Shown: positions 40,360 through 49,664 of the stretch, one piece after another | Numbering within the stretch: the first letter of the stretch is position 1 | How the letters are laid out: the number at the start of each line of letters is the position of its first letter | Assembly: GCF_002875705.1 (NCBI RefSeq) | Contig: NZ_MCZZ01000106.1 | Location: 1-64,000 of the forward strand | DNA: 64,000 nt | Source of the DNA: Vibrio sp. 10N.261.45.E2 | GTDB lineage: Bacteria > Pseudomonadota > Gammaproteobacteria > Enterobacterales > Vibrionaceae | Direction: 5' to 3' | The notes under the pieces: generated by a model | What the model was told of the DNA's origin: nothing | Database searches by the model: none | The model's input: only the letters and a program-made list of their open reading frames with translations | Translations under genes and position numbers: made by a program

Positions 40360-42219
40360 TCACTGACTTGGTTCGAGTAACACGTGATCAAAAATCTTCT
40401 TAACGATGGGCGCACTATTGAATGAACCGCCACCGGCGTTTTCGAGGATCACCGTCACGACGATTTGCGGATCATCGTATGGGGCAAAGCCGGTAAACAA
40501 GGCCAAATCTCTTAGGTGTTCGGGAATGTTCTCAGCATCGTATTCTTGGTTTTCTGCCAGACCGAAGAGCTGACTGGTACCGGATTTCCCGGCGCTCTTG
40601 TAGGGAGCGTTTCGAAACACTTTTCTGGAGGTGCCTTTTTTACCGTGGTTCACCAAATACATGCCGTATCTGGCGAGTTCCCAGTAGTTTGATGGTACGC
40701 CTTCGATCGGCGGGAATTCGGTTGGCTCTTTGGCGGTCGACGCGTTATCCGACACACTATCGAGCAACCGGAGCGGTTTTTTTCGGCCATCATTGATTAG
40801 GATGGAAGTGGCATTGGCGATTTGGATGGGGGTGGTGGTCCAGTAACCCTGGCCAATCCCGATAGGGATGGTATCACCGATGTACCAAGGTTTATTGAAA
40901 CGACTTCTTTTCCAATCTCTGGTTGGCATATTTGCCGACGTTTCCTCGAATATATCGATCTCGGTACTTTGGCCAAAGCCAAACATCATCATCCAATTGG
41001 AGAGTGAGTCAATGCCCATATCGTAGGCGATCTGATAAAAGAAGGTATTGACGGATTGTTCGATAGAGTGAGTCACGTCGACGTTACCATGGCCCCATTT
41101 TAGCCAATCGCGAAACGCGCGAGAATTGCTGTTGGGGACTCGCCACGCGCCAACGCTGCGAATTTTGGTTCTCGGGGTAATGATCCCCTCATTGAGGGCG
41201 GCAACGGCGACAAAGGGTTTGATGGTCGAGCCTGGAGAATAGGTACCTAACGTGGCGCGATTGACCAAGGGTCTATCTCTGTCGTTGAGCAAGGCTTTAT
41301 AGGCGGCACTGGAGATGCCACTGACAAAGGCATTGGGGTCATAGCTCGGACTTGACACCATCGCTAAGACGCCATTATCGCGAGGGTCGAGCACCACGGC
41401 GGTACCTTTTCGGCCGCCAAGCAGGTTATGAATGTAGGTTTGAAGCTCAATATCGATATTGAGGGTGATATCTTGACCAGGGATAGGCGGCACGTATTTG
41501 AGTACACGTATGACGCGACCACGACTGTTCACTTCGACTTCTTGATAGCCCACTTTGCCATGGAGCATGTCTTCGTAATAGCGTTCAATGCCAATTTTTC
41601 CGATGTTTCTGGTGGCTTTATAATTGAGCTCTTTCCCTTCACTGATCAACCTGTTGAGGTCCGACTCGTTCAAGCGTCCTACATAGCCGAGTGAATGGGT
41701 CAAAATATCGGCGTAGGGATAATGTCTCTTGAGCATTGCCATGACATCCACGCCGGGAAATTTATAGCGATTGACCGAGAATTTGGCGACTTGTTCGTCA
41801 TTGAGGTTGTCCAACAGAGGCACGGAACTAAAACGTCGTGCCCGTTTGAGGTTTGTATTAAACCTTTCTTCTTGCTCTTGAGAGATATCGATGATTTCAC
41901 GGAGTCTCTCAATCGTTTTGGGAATATTCTTTATCTTTTCTGGCACGAGTTCTAAGCTAAACACTGGCACATTCTCGGCTAAAAGGGTGCCATTGCGGTC
42001 ATAAATCAGCCCTCTGGTCGGCGGCAAAGGAATGATTTTGATGCGATTAGAATTCGAGCGTGTCTGATAATACTGATGTTGTGTCACCTGCAGGTTATAA
42101 ATGTTGAGAACCAGCAGCCCGGTCAGAAAGGCAATACATACGAAAGCAAACACGGCTCTATTTTTGAATAAACTGGCTTCCAGTTTATGATCTCGAAGTC
42201 TGCTTCTTTTACTCTTCAT
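40360..42219 (-). CDS. mrdA: Penicillin-binding protein 2 (MrdA-like), likely self-resistance copy
   Basis: A 619-residue PBP2, the transpeptidase of rod-shape elongation, anchored in the inner membrane by one N-terminal helix (about 23-45). It aligns along its whole length with E. coli PBP2. The acylated Ser331 lies in SPGSTIKP (E. coli PPGSTVKP). The second motif is SVN at 389-391 (E. coli SAD), and KSGTS at 545 replaces KSGTA. The catalytic Ser and both Lys are intact. It has its own AAGGAAC site, points toward the cluster and has no rodA or dacA partner, unlike chromosomal mrdA. A complete, divergent essential target beside an antibiotic-type cluster is the classic sign of self-resistance. 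This suggests the product, or a related beta-lactam, hits PBP2. That role is inference; the family call is firm. Confidence 0.95.
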   Translation of the reverse strand: MKSKRSRLRDHKLEASLFKNRAVFAFVCIAFLTGLLVLNIYNLQVTQHQYYQTRSNSNRIKIIPLPPTRGLIYDRNGTLLAENVPVFSLELVPEKIKNIPKTIERLREIIDISQEQEERFNTNLKRARRFSSVPLLDNLNDEQVAKFSVNRYKFPGVDVMAMLKRHYPYADILTHSLGYVGRLNESDLNRLISEGKELNYKATRNIGKIGIERYYEDMLHGKVGYQEVEVNSRGRVIRVLKYVPPIPGQDITLNIDIELQTYIHNLLGGRKGTAVVLDPRDNGVLAMVSSPSYDPNAFVSGISSAAYKALLNDRDRPLVNRATLGTYSPGSTIKPFVAVAALNEGIITPRTKIRSVGAWRVPNSNSRAFRDWLKWGHGNVDVTHSIEQSVNTFFYQIAYDMGIDSLSNWMMMFGFGQSTEIDIFEETSANMPTRDWKRSRFNKPWYIGDTIPIGIGQGYWTTTPIQIANATSILINDGRKKPLRLLDSVSDNASTAKEPTEFPPIEGVPSNYWELARYGMYLVNHGKKGTSRKVFRNAPYKSAGKSGTSQLFGLAENQEYDAENIPEHLRDLALFTGFAPYDDPQIVVTVILENAGGGSFNSAPIVKKIFDHVLLEPSQ

Positions 42220-43143
42220 AATGTTCCTTTATTGTGGTCGAGTTGAATTGGCCACAGAAGTGAACCATCAATGGATGGACGCATTGAATTATTCACTAAA
42301 TAATTGATTCAACTTATGTAATATCTCTTGTTTTTACTTCGGTACGCGTCCTTGGGGACCGGGTATTGTCGCGCTGGACATATGAGATACTATGTAGATG
42401 TCAATTTCAAGTCTGGTTTGGTTTTCTAGGTTAAAATTGACTAAGCAATCCACTGATTATCAAGGAGTATGAACGCAAAGCGTACATTGTATAATGGTTA
42501 TTCCCTCAGCCCTCCAAGGTGACGATGCGAGGGCGATTTCCGCAGTACGCTCCAAATCCATGAACCTAGGCGCACTATGACTGATATTTTTCATCACCCA
42601 CCATTGTTTAAGCAACTTAACGCAGCTCTCACCATGATATGACGTCGATCCCATACATTATGATGTCGTGGTTGCTGGCGATGTTTAGAGATTGCCTATT
42701 GAATAGCACAGTCTTTCTATGTGTAAATATTGAGCATACCTTGAGGAGTGATAACCAAAATATATCGTGTAATACCTATATTTTTTCTAATACGTAATGG
42801 TCTAAATAGAGTAAATCGCCTAACACACTTTTGTCCAGAGGTGAGTTAGAAGGTATATCTGGCAAGTATGATCACCATTGCATAGTATGATGCAAAGCAT
42901 AGCTATGTGGAAGAGTGCTTTCACGTGGAGTGGAACACTGACTAGCGACAAAATGTCGAGAACTGCTTTGATCTACTTGATGGGATAGTTGAGAATTTTT
43001 GGATGATTTTCTCAGGTTTTGCTTAGAGAAAGGGCTTTTTGTTGAGAAATCCATGAACCCATTGGTATTGCTGGTCTCTCTCATGATTCATAAAAACAAA
43101 AATTAATTCTTGCACATCATCAATGTTTCGATAATGGCGGCGT
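42220..43143. other. Gene-poor A+T-rich junction between cluster and tra genes
   Basis: About 920 bases without a supported gene. They separate the PBP2 gene from the first transfer gene and coincide with the change in base composition, so this is where the cargo joins the backbone. A 64-codon frame on - (42460-42654) has no clear start signal and I do not call it. A CATAGCTATG palindrome lies at 42898-42907. I found no transposase, integrase, attachment site or target duplication that would show how the cluster was inserted. Confidence 0.6.
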
Positions 43144-43653
43144 ATGAACATTACACAGTACACATATATCAAAATATTCGGCACTCTCGTTGGCCTAGTG
43201 CTGGCCATATTTCTTGTGAGTAGTCGGTATCAAGTTTCATTAGTCCCGACAGCATTAGGTTGTTTACCTATAAAAGCGGCAGTCATTGATTCCAAGAACC
43301 ATCACCCCAAACGTGGGCAGCTCATGTCCTTCTTGTCGGAGAATGCCGAACCTTATTTTGCTCATGGAACAAATTTTCTGAAAATAGCTGCTGGTATAGC
43401 GGGTGATACTGTGACCATTGATTTAGATGGGGTCACGGTCACTACGGACGACGGTCAAGTGACTCGTTATGCGGCTGATGCTCGTCGAATGATGAAATAT
43501 GCCCAAATTGATGCCGAAACCCTCATCCAGACTTTCGTTGTCCCTCAAGGACATTATTTCGCTCTTGGCACCCTACCTACATCGTTTGATTCAAGATACT
43601 GGGGTCTAGTTGAACACTCTCAAATCATCGGAGTTGGCTATGCATTTCTTTAA
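43144..43653 (+). CDS. trhF: TrhF/TraF-like S26 signal peptidase of the conjugation system
   Basis: A 169-residue inner-membrane protein with one N-terminal helix (about 9-25). It shows S26-family features: a likely nucleophile Ser in the segment VSLVPTALGC, the probable general-base Lys in NFLKIAAGIAGDTV, and the box SFDSRYWGLV. In F-type MOBH transfer systems the peptidase at this place, between TraC and TraW, matures pilin or other transfer proteins. Here the traC neighbour is missing upstream and is replaced by the junction region and cargo. Its end overlaps traW by 14 bases. Confidence 0.85.
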   Translation: MNITQYTYIKIFGTLVGLVLAIFLVSSRYQVSLVPTALGCLPIKAAVIDSKNHHPKRGQLMSFLSENAEPYFAHGTNFLKIAAGIAGDTVTIDLDGVTVTTDDGQVTRYAADARRMMKYAQIDAETLIQTFVVPQGHYFALGTLPTSFDSRYWGLVEHSQIIGVGYAFL

Positions 43654-45220
43654 GTCTATTTATGTCTTATCACTTACCTCATTCCTTGCGGCTTACGCGT
43701 CAGCTAACGGGCAACTCACTCAAGAAGATCTGGACAATGTACAACGTAGTAACGACATCGTATCCAATGCCCATGAAGTTCAGGGTACTCAAGAAGTTTT
43801 AGACGCGAGTAACCTAAACCAAAAAATGATGAAAGAACTTAAACAAATGGCGGATCACGCTAAGTTGCTAAACAGCACCATTTCTAATCAGTCCGACTCT
43901 CTTATCGAATATCGGAAGGATGAAACCCCTGATATCAATTTCAGAGCTCTTCAAGATGTTATCAGTGACAACCAGACTCAGTATCAAGGCAATTCCATTG
44001 TCCATGAAAGACAACCAAAACCATTAGCATTCGATCCCTCCACATTGACAATTGATAACCTCGATTCGATAAGCACTGAACAATCTAACCCTGCATCTCC
44101 AAGCCAAACCGTAGACAACAAATATGACGATGAAGAAGCCAATACCGTTTTTTGGATATTCGTGTCGAGTTCAATGCCTGATCACCAAATGAAAGAAGTG
44201 TTAGAGCTCGCCGCAGAGTGGGGTGCTCGCGTTGTCTTTAACGGGTTGCGACCTGGCGATGTGGGCGTGCCAGATATGATTAAGGGCTTGTGGCAATTGA
44301 AGGTCAAATTGGCAAATGCTCAGGCTGACATACGCACGCATGCCGAGAGCCCAGATAAACTGAAACGAATCAATAAAGCAGCGGTTTACATGGACCCAAT
44401 GGCATTCGAACGATTCAACGTCGAACAAGTTCCAACCATGGTTTATGAGCGCAAACTTTCCGACAACACAAAATTGGTCGGGAAAGTGAAAGGTTTAATC
44501 AGCGCAAGCTACTTGCAGAATGAGACGGAAAGCGCAGCGGCAAACCCTGATTATGACGGTTCAGAGGTGTTCCTCGGTGAAATGGGAACAATATTCCCCA
44601 TTGCAGAAAAAAGCTTCATAGAAGAGTCAAAAAATAGAATGAGAGCCGTGGACTGGGAAACGGAGCAAAAGCAAGCAATTGCTCGCCACTGGCATAACCG
44701 CAGTTTCCATACTCTGCCACCAGCCGCTAAAGACCGTGAGTTCGATTTCGATCCAACCGTGAAAGCCACGGCTGATGTGAAAGCAGTGAATGGTCTTATT
44801 CTCGCCAAAAAAGGAGAGCTAATAAATCCACTCAAGCCTCTCAAACACCATGACATTGTACCTGCGCATTTAACCATGTTCATTTTTGATTCGACCGACG
44901 AACAGGAAGTGGAGTTTGTTAAATACATGTCTCTCAATGAATCTCGCGGGAAAGTGAAACTCATTTCTACACGTATCGACAAGGATAGGGGGTTTGACCA
45001 CATCTCTGAGTTAAATAAGAAGTTCACCTATGACGTGACCATCCTGACGAAAGAAATCATCGATCGATTTGATTTGGAAGTGACCCCAACACGGTTAATT
45101 AGTACCGATGAAGGTATGTTCCAAATTAATGAATACTCTTCGCAAACGGTCACTCAGGTCAACCTACAAGTGGCAGACGGTGGCCAGCCTACACCGTTCA
45201 ATCAATCCAAAACACACTAG
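43640..45220 (+). CDS. traW: Fused TrbC-TraW type F pilus assembly protein
   Basis: A 526-residue periplasmic protein beginning with a signal peptide (MHFFKSIYVL to about residue 23). A central TrbC domain is marked by VFWIFVSSSMPDHQMKEVL and GARVVFNGLRPGD. The C-terminal TraW part is marked by ILAKKGELINPLKPL and LTMFIFDSTDEQEVEF. In F these are separate proteins; fusion into one is normal for SXT/R391 and IncA/C systems. I chose ATG 43640, after GGAG at 43630, because it gives a proper signal peptide; the frame is open from 43610. It acts in pilus extension and secretion channel assembly with TraU and TraN. Confidence 0.88.
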   Translation: MHFFKSIYVLSLTSFLAAYASANGQLTQEDLDNVQRSNDIVSNAHEVQGTQEVLDASNLNQKMMKELKQMADHAKLLNSTISNQSDSLIEYRKDETPDINFRALQDVISDNQTQYQGNSIVHERQPKPLAFDPSTLTIDNLDSISTEQSNPASPSQTVDNKYDDEEANTVFWIFVSSSMPDHQMKEVLELAAEWGARVVFNGLRPGDVGVPDMIKGLWQLKVKLANAQADIRTHAESPDKLKRINKAAVYMDPMAFERFNVEQVPTMVYERKLSDNTKLVGKVKGLISASYLQNETESAAANPDYDGSEVFLGEMGTIFPIAEKSFIEESKNRMRAVDWETEQKQAIARHWHNRSFHTLPPAAKDREFDFDPTVKATADVKAVNGLILAKKGELINPLKPLKHHDIVPAHLTMFIFDSTDEQEVEFVKYMSLNESRGKVKLISTRIDKDRGFDHISELNKKFTYDVTILTKEIIDRFDLEVTPTRLISTDEGMFQINEYSSQTVTQVNLQVADGGQPTPFNQSKTH

Positions 45221-45236
45221 TTAAGGAAAACAAATT

Positions 45237-45464
45237 ATGATCAAGAATCTCGTATTAATTGGTTTCGGCGTCGCACTTGGTGTATGGCTCGCAGATACTC
45301 AGCCAAATTTAGCCAACTCGGTGAGGGACATTACGGAAACCAGTGTTGATGCTGCCGAGCAGTTGATGAAGGACAACCCCAATTTCTCGAATTCCGTGAA
45401 CAACATTAAGGAACAAGGCATTGATGCCGCTGGTGTTGTCATCGAGCAAGTTAACAAGAACTGA
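45237..45464 (+). CDS. Small membrane-anchored protein in the tra operon
   Basis: A 75-residue protein of unknown function. It has one N-terminal hydrophobic segment (LVLIGFGVALGVWLA) followed by an amphipathic helical region containing two related segments, NSVRDITETSVDAAEQLM and NSVNNIKEQGIDAAGVVI, about 31 residues apart. This looks like an internal duplication. An AAGGAA site precedes it and it is tightly packed between traW and traU, so it is probably translated and may be an accessory to envelope assembly. Confidence 0.65.
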   Translation: MIKNLVLIGFGVALGVWLADTQPNLANSVRDITETSVDAAEQLMKDNPNFSNSVNNIKEQGIDAAGVVIEQVNKN

Positions 45465-45474
45465 AGAGGTACAT

Positions 45475-46542
45475 ATGCTTAGGTTCATTTTGATTGGTTT
45501 GATGTCCACAATGTTAAGCTTGGCGAGCTTATATTCTGTGGCTGCGGATAACGATAAAGCCGGTGACTTGTGTCCTGATGCAAATATATTGAGCACAGTG
45601 ATCGATGGTATGTGTTGGAGTTGTTTATTACCTATTCGTTTAGCCGGTATTGGTGGTGACGCACCTAAAGGAGCAGCGTCGAGTAAACCTTTTTGTATGT
45701 GTGCCGATGAGTTAGGAGTGCCGGAGTGGGGTATTCCACTCGGCTTCTTTCAACCATCAAGGATCGTATCCTTTTCACCTACACCTTATTGTATGCCTTC
45801 ATTCGGCGTTCGACTGGCCGACGATAATACTCGTGCTGGACAAGGACGTACTGAAACGGCGATTGACGACACAGAAACTTCTTTTTTTCACTATAAATAC
45901 TGGGTTTACCCAGTGATGCAAATGATAGAAATGTTCGCGAATGCAGATTGTACGTATGACGGCGCGACTACGTTGGATTTGGCGTATTTTTCTGAAGCCG
46001 ACCCGTTATACCAAGATGACCTTTTAGCATTTGTTATGTTTCCGGAAACCGTGATTTTTGCAAATCCAATCGCTACATCTATTTGTACGGCTGATTGCGC
46101 GCAAATTCTCGCAGGCGGTGAAGTTGTGGAAAATTATTTCTGTGCAGGTTGCTCAGGTAACCTTTACCCGATGACAGGAAATAATCAATACAGTGATGAC
46201 CCTGTACGTGGCACCTCGTTATTGACCACGCGCTTAATGGCGACATTACACCGACGTGGCCAAGCACAGCTAACGATGGGTAATCATATGATTCAAGACA
46301 GCTGTGAGCCTAACTACGCGCCTATGTTGCCGAAAACACAATATCGCACATCCATGCTTTACCCTGTTAGGGAAGCGAGCTCGCAACCTACTGGTGGGGG
46401 CGGGTCTTCGATACCCTTATCTACAGGCTGTTGTCACAAACTGGGTGACAGTGTTCTTAAATGGGGTAACGGGCGGCTGGTTCCCGGTCGAGAAGCGTTC
46501 GTTTATCTTATGTACTCTTGGAATGATTGCTGTTTGAGATAA
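45475..46542 (+). CDS. traU: TraU conjugal transfer protein
   Basis: A 355-residue cysteine-rich secreted protein, with a signal peptide over about 1-24. It matches TraU of F-type systems: CPDANILSTVIDGMCWSC, LPIRLAG, SKPFCMCADELGVPEWG and the C-terminal region ending YLMYSWNDCC. TraU acts in the periplasm with TraW and TrbC in DNA transfer and mating-pair formation. The start follows AGAGGT at 45465-45470. The many Cys residues imply a need for DsbC-type oxidative folding; the matching dsbC usually lies upstream in these elements, outside this window. Confidence 0.92.
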   Translation: MLRFILIGLMSTMLSLASLYSVAADNDKAGDLCPDANILSTVIDGMCWSCLLPIRLAGIGGDAPKGAASSKPFCMCADELGVPEWGIPLGFFQPSRIVSFSPTPYCMPSFGVRLADDNTRAGQGRTETAIDDTETSFFHYKYWVYPVMQMIEMFANADCTYDGATTLDLAYFSEADPLYQDDLLAFVMFPETVIFANPIATSICTADCAQILAGGEVVENYFCAGCSGNLYPMTGNNQYSDDPVRGTSLLTTRLMATLHRRGQAQLTMGNHMIQDSCEPNYAPMLPKTQYRTSMLYPVREASSQPTGGGGSSIPLSTGCCHKLGDSVLKWGNGRLVPGREAFVYLMYSWNDCCLR

Positions 46543-46552
46543 CATATTAGAG

Positions 46553-46576
46553 CCACCCATTTTTGGGTGGTTTTTT
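46553..46576 (+). terminator. Rho-independent terminator after traU
   Basis: CCACCCA (46553-46559) and TGGGTGG (46564-46570) form a perfect 7-bp stem with a TTTT loop, followed directly by six T. It lies between traU and traN, so traN probably has its own promoter or depends on read-through. Confidence 0.85.
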
Positions 46577-46675
46577 GTATTCGGTCAACAAAAACCCAAA
46601 ATGCGCTCACTAATTGAAATTATTTGCTGTGAAGGCGATTAACCTGATCTTGTTTTGAGTAAAAGGCAGGGCGTT

Positions 46676-49639
46676 ATGTTTAATCGAATACTGACTCATT
46701 TTAGCTTGTTCGCGTTTCTGGTTCAGATCTTCCACTTTTCGTTTATCGGTGTGTTGTATGCGTCTACCTCAACGGTGACATACGCCCAAACCATGTCACT
46801 TGATGATATGTACGGAAACTTTCAAACACCCACATACAGCGATGGTAATGCCTCTGTAGGCGGCAACACGTTAGGTAATTCAGAATTATTTGGATTAGAT
46901 GTTGAGCGAGTTGGCTCTGAAGGGCAATTCGACGCTTACCAAGCCTATCAAAATGAAAACAAACTCAGAGATTCAGGGCAAGGTGTCTCGGATAGATTTT
47001 CTAGCAACACAGTTGGCAGTGAGTCAGATTATGACGCTAAGGCATACAACACCTTAAAACTGAACTATAACGACAATTACCAAAAGCTAGAGTCCGATGA
47101 CGCTATCATGGTCGATGCTGACAACATCTTTAAAGACTTAGCCAATAACCTCGAAGATTCAGATTCTGACTTTTATAGTGCCTGCACCACTGAAACAAAC
47201 ACGTATTCAGTAAACAGGGAGTATGTCGGAAAAGTGCAAAATGAATGCATGGAACCCGATCGTTCGAACTTAATGAAGTGTGAACTGACGCGACACACAA
47301 CTTACCCTTTGAAAAAGCGTTCGGGGAGTGGTGATGTAGAAATTCTGGATTCTCATACCTTCAGGTTGACGGTAGGTGACCCTACAAATAACGGCACAAA
47401 TGACCACGGAATGGGGTGTTACCACAAAATTAACTTTGTTGAATTTGAACTCGAAGACGATGTGCGTATCAGCTCCGTGACCTTTGAACGCGTGTGGGTG
47501 GATGATGTCATTCAGTTTACTCTTAATGACGAAATCGTTTATCAATTCGTTCCTACCAAGTCGTATTGGTTTGGCAATAACGATTCTTCATACGATGATT
47601 ATGATGAGAATGGCAATTGGGCGCACCCATATGTAGATGAAACTGGCTTTCCATACCAGCATACCAATTGTGAATTCAGTTCAAGCCGAGTCTTTACCAC
47701 GAACACAAACATAACGAGCCAATTTCAAGCCGCTCGTGGCTCAAACAACGGGATAGTGAAATTCAAAATGCGCCTCGGTGTTGGTGGTGGAGGGGAAGGT
47801 AAAGCCACCATCCTAGTTCGTACCGTAGACCCAATCGACCCACGAGAATTCATAGAACAATCGCCTGTAGGTTGTGCTGCTGAACTTGGGTGGATTCAAG
47901 ACCCATCAACGTGTGGTGTGTTCGGTAATGAAGGCGACGAAATATACATCAACCCAGATTGTAGCAACCCTTTGAATCAAAGTGGTGGACAACAAGGCAT
48001 GATGTGTAGCTATGGTGGTTGGGAGTGCGTCGATACAGAAGCCGCGCATATAGACGATTACGATCCGTTTTTGATTGGCTTGCCGATAAATGTTCCTCGT
48101 GCTGGCCAAACGAGCGATGGTAAAGAGTGTCTAAAGGCCAACGCCGTCAACTATGAATGTAACCCCTTACCTGATCAGCAAATTTGTGGCCAACCTTATT
48201 GGCCTGAAAGCAATGAGCGGGTTTGTACTTCTTTCACTGAATTTAATGCCAATATTCCGGACCGATGCGAGCCATACAGAAACAGTGCTGATTGTGCGTT
48301 AATTGAACAAAATCCAGCCTTTGTTGACCCGATAACGGGTCGAGCCTACGTACAAGAGTCAGTCTACGAATGTAATACCTACACAAACGGAAACTACTCG
48401 TACACGATGGAGGAAGACATCTGCACGGGTGAAATGCAGTGTGTGGGTGGAGATTGCCGCTATTCCGAGCTAGAGATGAATGATGATTTTGCAGAAGCGA
48501 TGGCAACGTTCAAAATGCTCGAAGACATCAAATCGAACATGGAATGTGAAAATCCAGATGATGTCTCTACCTGCAAAGTTTTCAATGGTGAAGTGTCATA
48601 TTGCGGTATCGAGCAAACAGGACTTGGCTTCAATTGCTGCACGCTATCCGCAGGCCAAACTAATATCTTCGATTATATCAAAGGGGTCTATCATCACTAC
48701 GCAATGGAGCAATCATTAGCGGGATTGGCTGAATCTGGAGCTAGTTTTGGTTCGTGGGCGTCGAGTTACCCGACTCCTGTCACCGACACAGTAACTTATG
48801 TAACCGATGCCGTGAGCGCTGGATGGGATTTTGCAGTTCGTAATGTCACGGGTGAAGTTGGAGAGGCCGCAGCGGAGGCCGCCACAGAGAGCTTGTTAGA
48901 CGAAATCAAAGGTGAATTGATGAAAAAGGTCGCGGATTTGATCCCAGATGCAATTCGAGATGCCATCTTTGATACCGTGACTGAGGGGACGGGTTCAACA
49001 GCCACTACCACAGTGTCACTCAACCCAGCTGTCTCTGGTGCATTTGCAACAATTATGGCCGTGTATGCCGCGTATCAGCTGATTAAATTGGGCGCAATGA
49101 TGATTTCGGAGTGTGACGACCTCGAAATGGGCATGGGTATGAAGCTTGACCAACAACAATGTATATATGCCTCTACCAGTTGCCATAAAGATACCCCTTT
49201 CGGCTGTCTGATAAAACGGAAGCACTATTGCTGCTACCCAAGTCCATTGGGGCGTATCATCATGGAGCAGGCTGCGCCTCAACTGAATATCAGCCTAGAT
49301 CCTAGAAATGGACAATGTTCTGGTATGACGCTTGAACAAGTCAGTGAGTTGGATTGGGACGCCATAGATTTAACCGAATGGGAAAACTTGATCATGGCCT
49401 CTGGGTTAGCCGTTGAACATGATGACTTAAATATCGATACACTGTCGAGCCAAGCTTGGATGCCGAACAATGATGATGCATTGAATCCTGTGGACCTTAA
49501 CCAAGCGCGATTCGAGTCAACTGACGCTGATGCAAACTTGAAAGAAACGCATGATGCGGCAATGCCTGGTAACTTAGATTGCTCGGTTTACCCTAGACCA
49601 CCAGTGTGTGACTCTCCGTTATCGATTTTGGACGACTAG
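46676..49639 (+). CDS. traN: TraN mating-pair stabilisation protein
   Basis: A 987-residue outer-membrane-type protein with a long N-terminal signal region (LFAFLVQIFHFSFIGVLYA) and many conserved cysteines, for example CGYF-like pairs and CSGMTLEQ near the C-terminus. Length, Cys richness and position directly after traU match TraN of MOBH F-type systems, which contacts recipient-cell receptors and stabilises mating pairs. The N-terminal third (about 30-320) is acidic and Asp/Tyr/Asn-rich. A hydrophobic segment near AVSGAFATIMAVYAAYQLI precedes the Cys-rich tail. The start ATG 46676 follows AAGGCAGG; an upstream in-frame TTG is less likely. Confidence 0.88.
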   Translation: MFNRILTHFSLFAFLVQIFHFSFIGVLYASTSTVTYAQTMSLDDMYGNFQTPTYSDGNASVGGNTLGNSELFGLDVERVGSEGQFDAYQAYQNENKLRDSGQGVSDRFSSNTVGSESDYDAKAYNTLKLNYNDNYQKLESDDAIMVDADNIFKDLANNLEDSDSDFYSACTTETNTYSVNREYVGKVQNECMEPDRSNLMKCELTRHTTYPLKKRSGSGDVEILDSHTFRLTVGDPTNNGTNDHGMGCYHKINFVEFELEDDVRISSVTFERVWVDDVIQFTLNDEIVYQFVPTKSYWFGNNDSSYDDYDENGNWAHPYVDETGFPYQHTNCEFSSSRVFTTNTNITSQFQAARGSNNGIVKFKMRLGVGGGGEGKATILVRTVDPIDPREFIEQSPVGCAAELGWIQDPSTCGVFGNEGDEIYINPDCSNPLNQSGGQQGMMCSYGGWECVDTEAAHIDDYDPFLIGLPINVPRAGQTSDGKECLKANAVNYECNPLPDQQICGQPYWPESNERVCTSFTEFNANIPDRCEPYRNSADCALIEQNPAFVDPITGRAYVQESVYECNTYTNGNYSYTMEEDICTGEMQCVGGDCRYSELEMNDDFAEAMATFKMLEDIKSNMECENPDDVSTCKVFNGEVSYCGIEQTGLGFNCCTLSAGQTNIFDYIKGVYHHYAMEQSLAGLAESGASFGSWASSYPTPVTDTVTYVTDAVSAGWDFAVRNVTGEVGEAAAEAATESLLDEIKGELMKKVADLIPDAIRDAIFDTVTEGTGSTATTTVSLNPAVSGAFATIMAVYAAYQLIKLGAMMISECDDLEMGMGMKLDQQQCIYASTSCHKDTPFGCLIKRKHYCCYPSPLGRIIMEQAAPQLNISLDPRNGQCSGMTLEQVSELDWDAIDLTEWENLIMASGLAVEHDDLNIDTLSSQAWMPNNDDALNPVDLNQARFESTDADANLKETHDAAMPGNLDCSVYPRPPVCDSPLSILDD

Positions 49640-49664
49640 ATTTCATTTATAAAGGACAAATGGC

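Noticed and set aside
42460-42654. 64-codon frame on - in the cluster/tra junction
   Set aside because: No clear ribosome binding site and no domain; could be a decayed fragment but I cannot support it as a gene.
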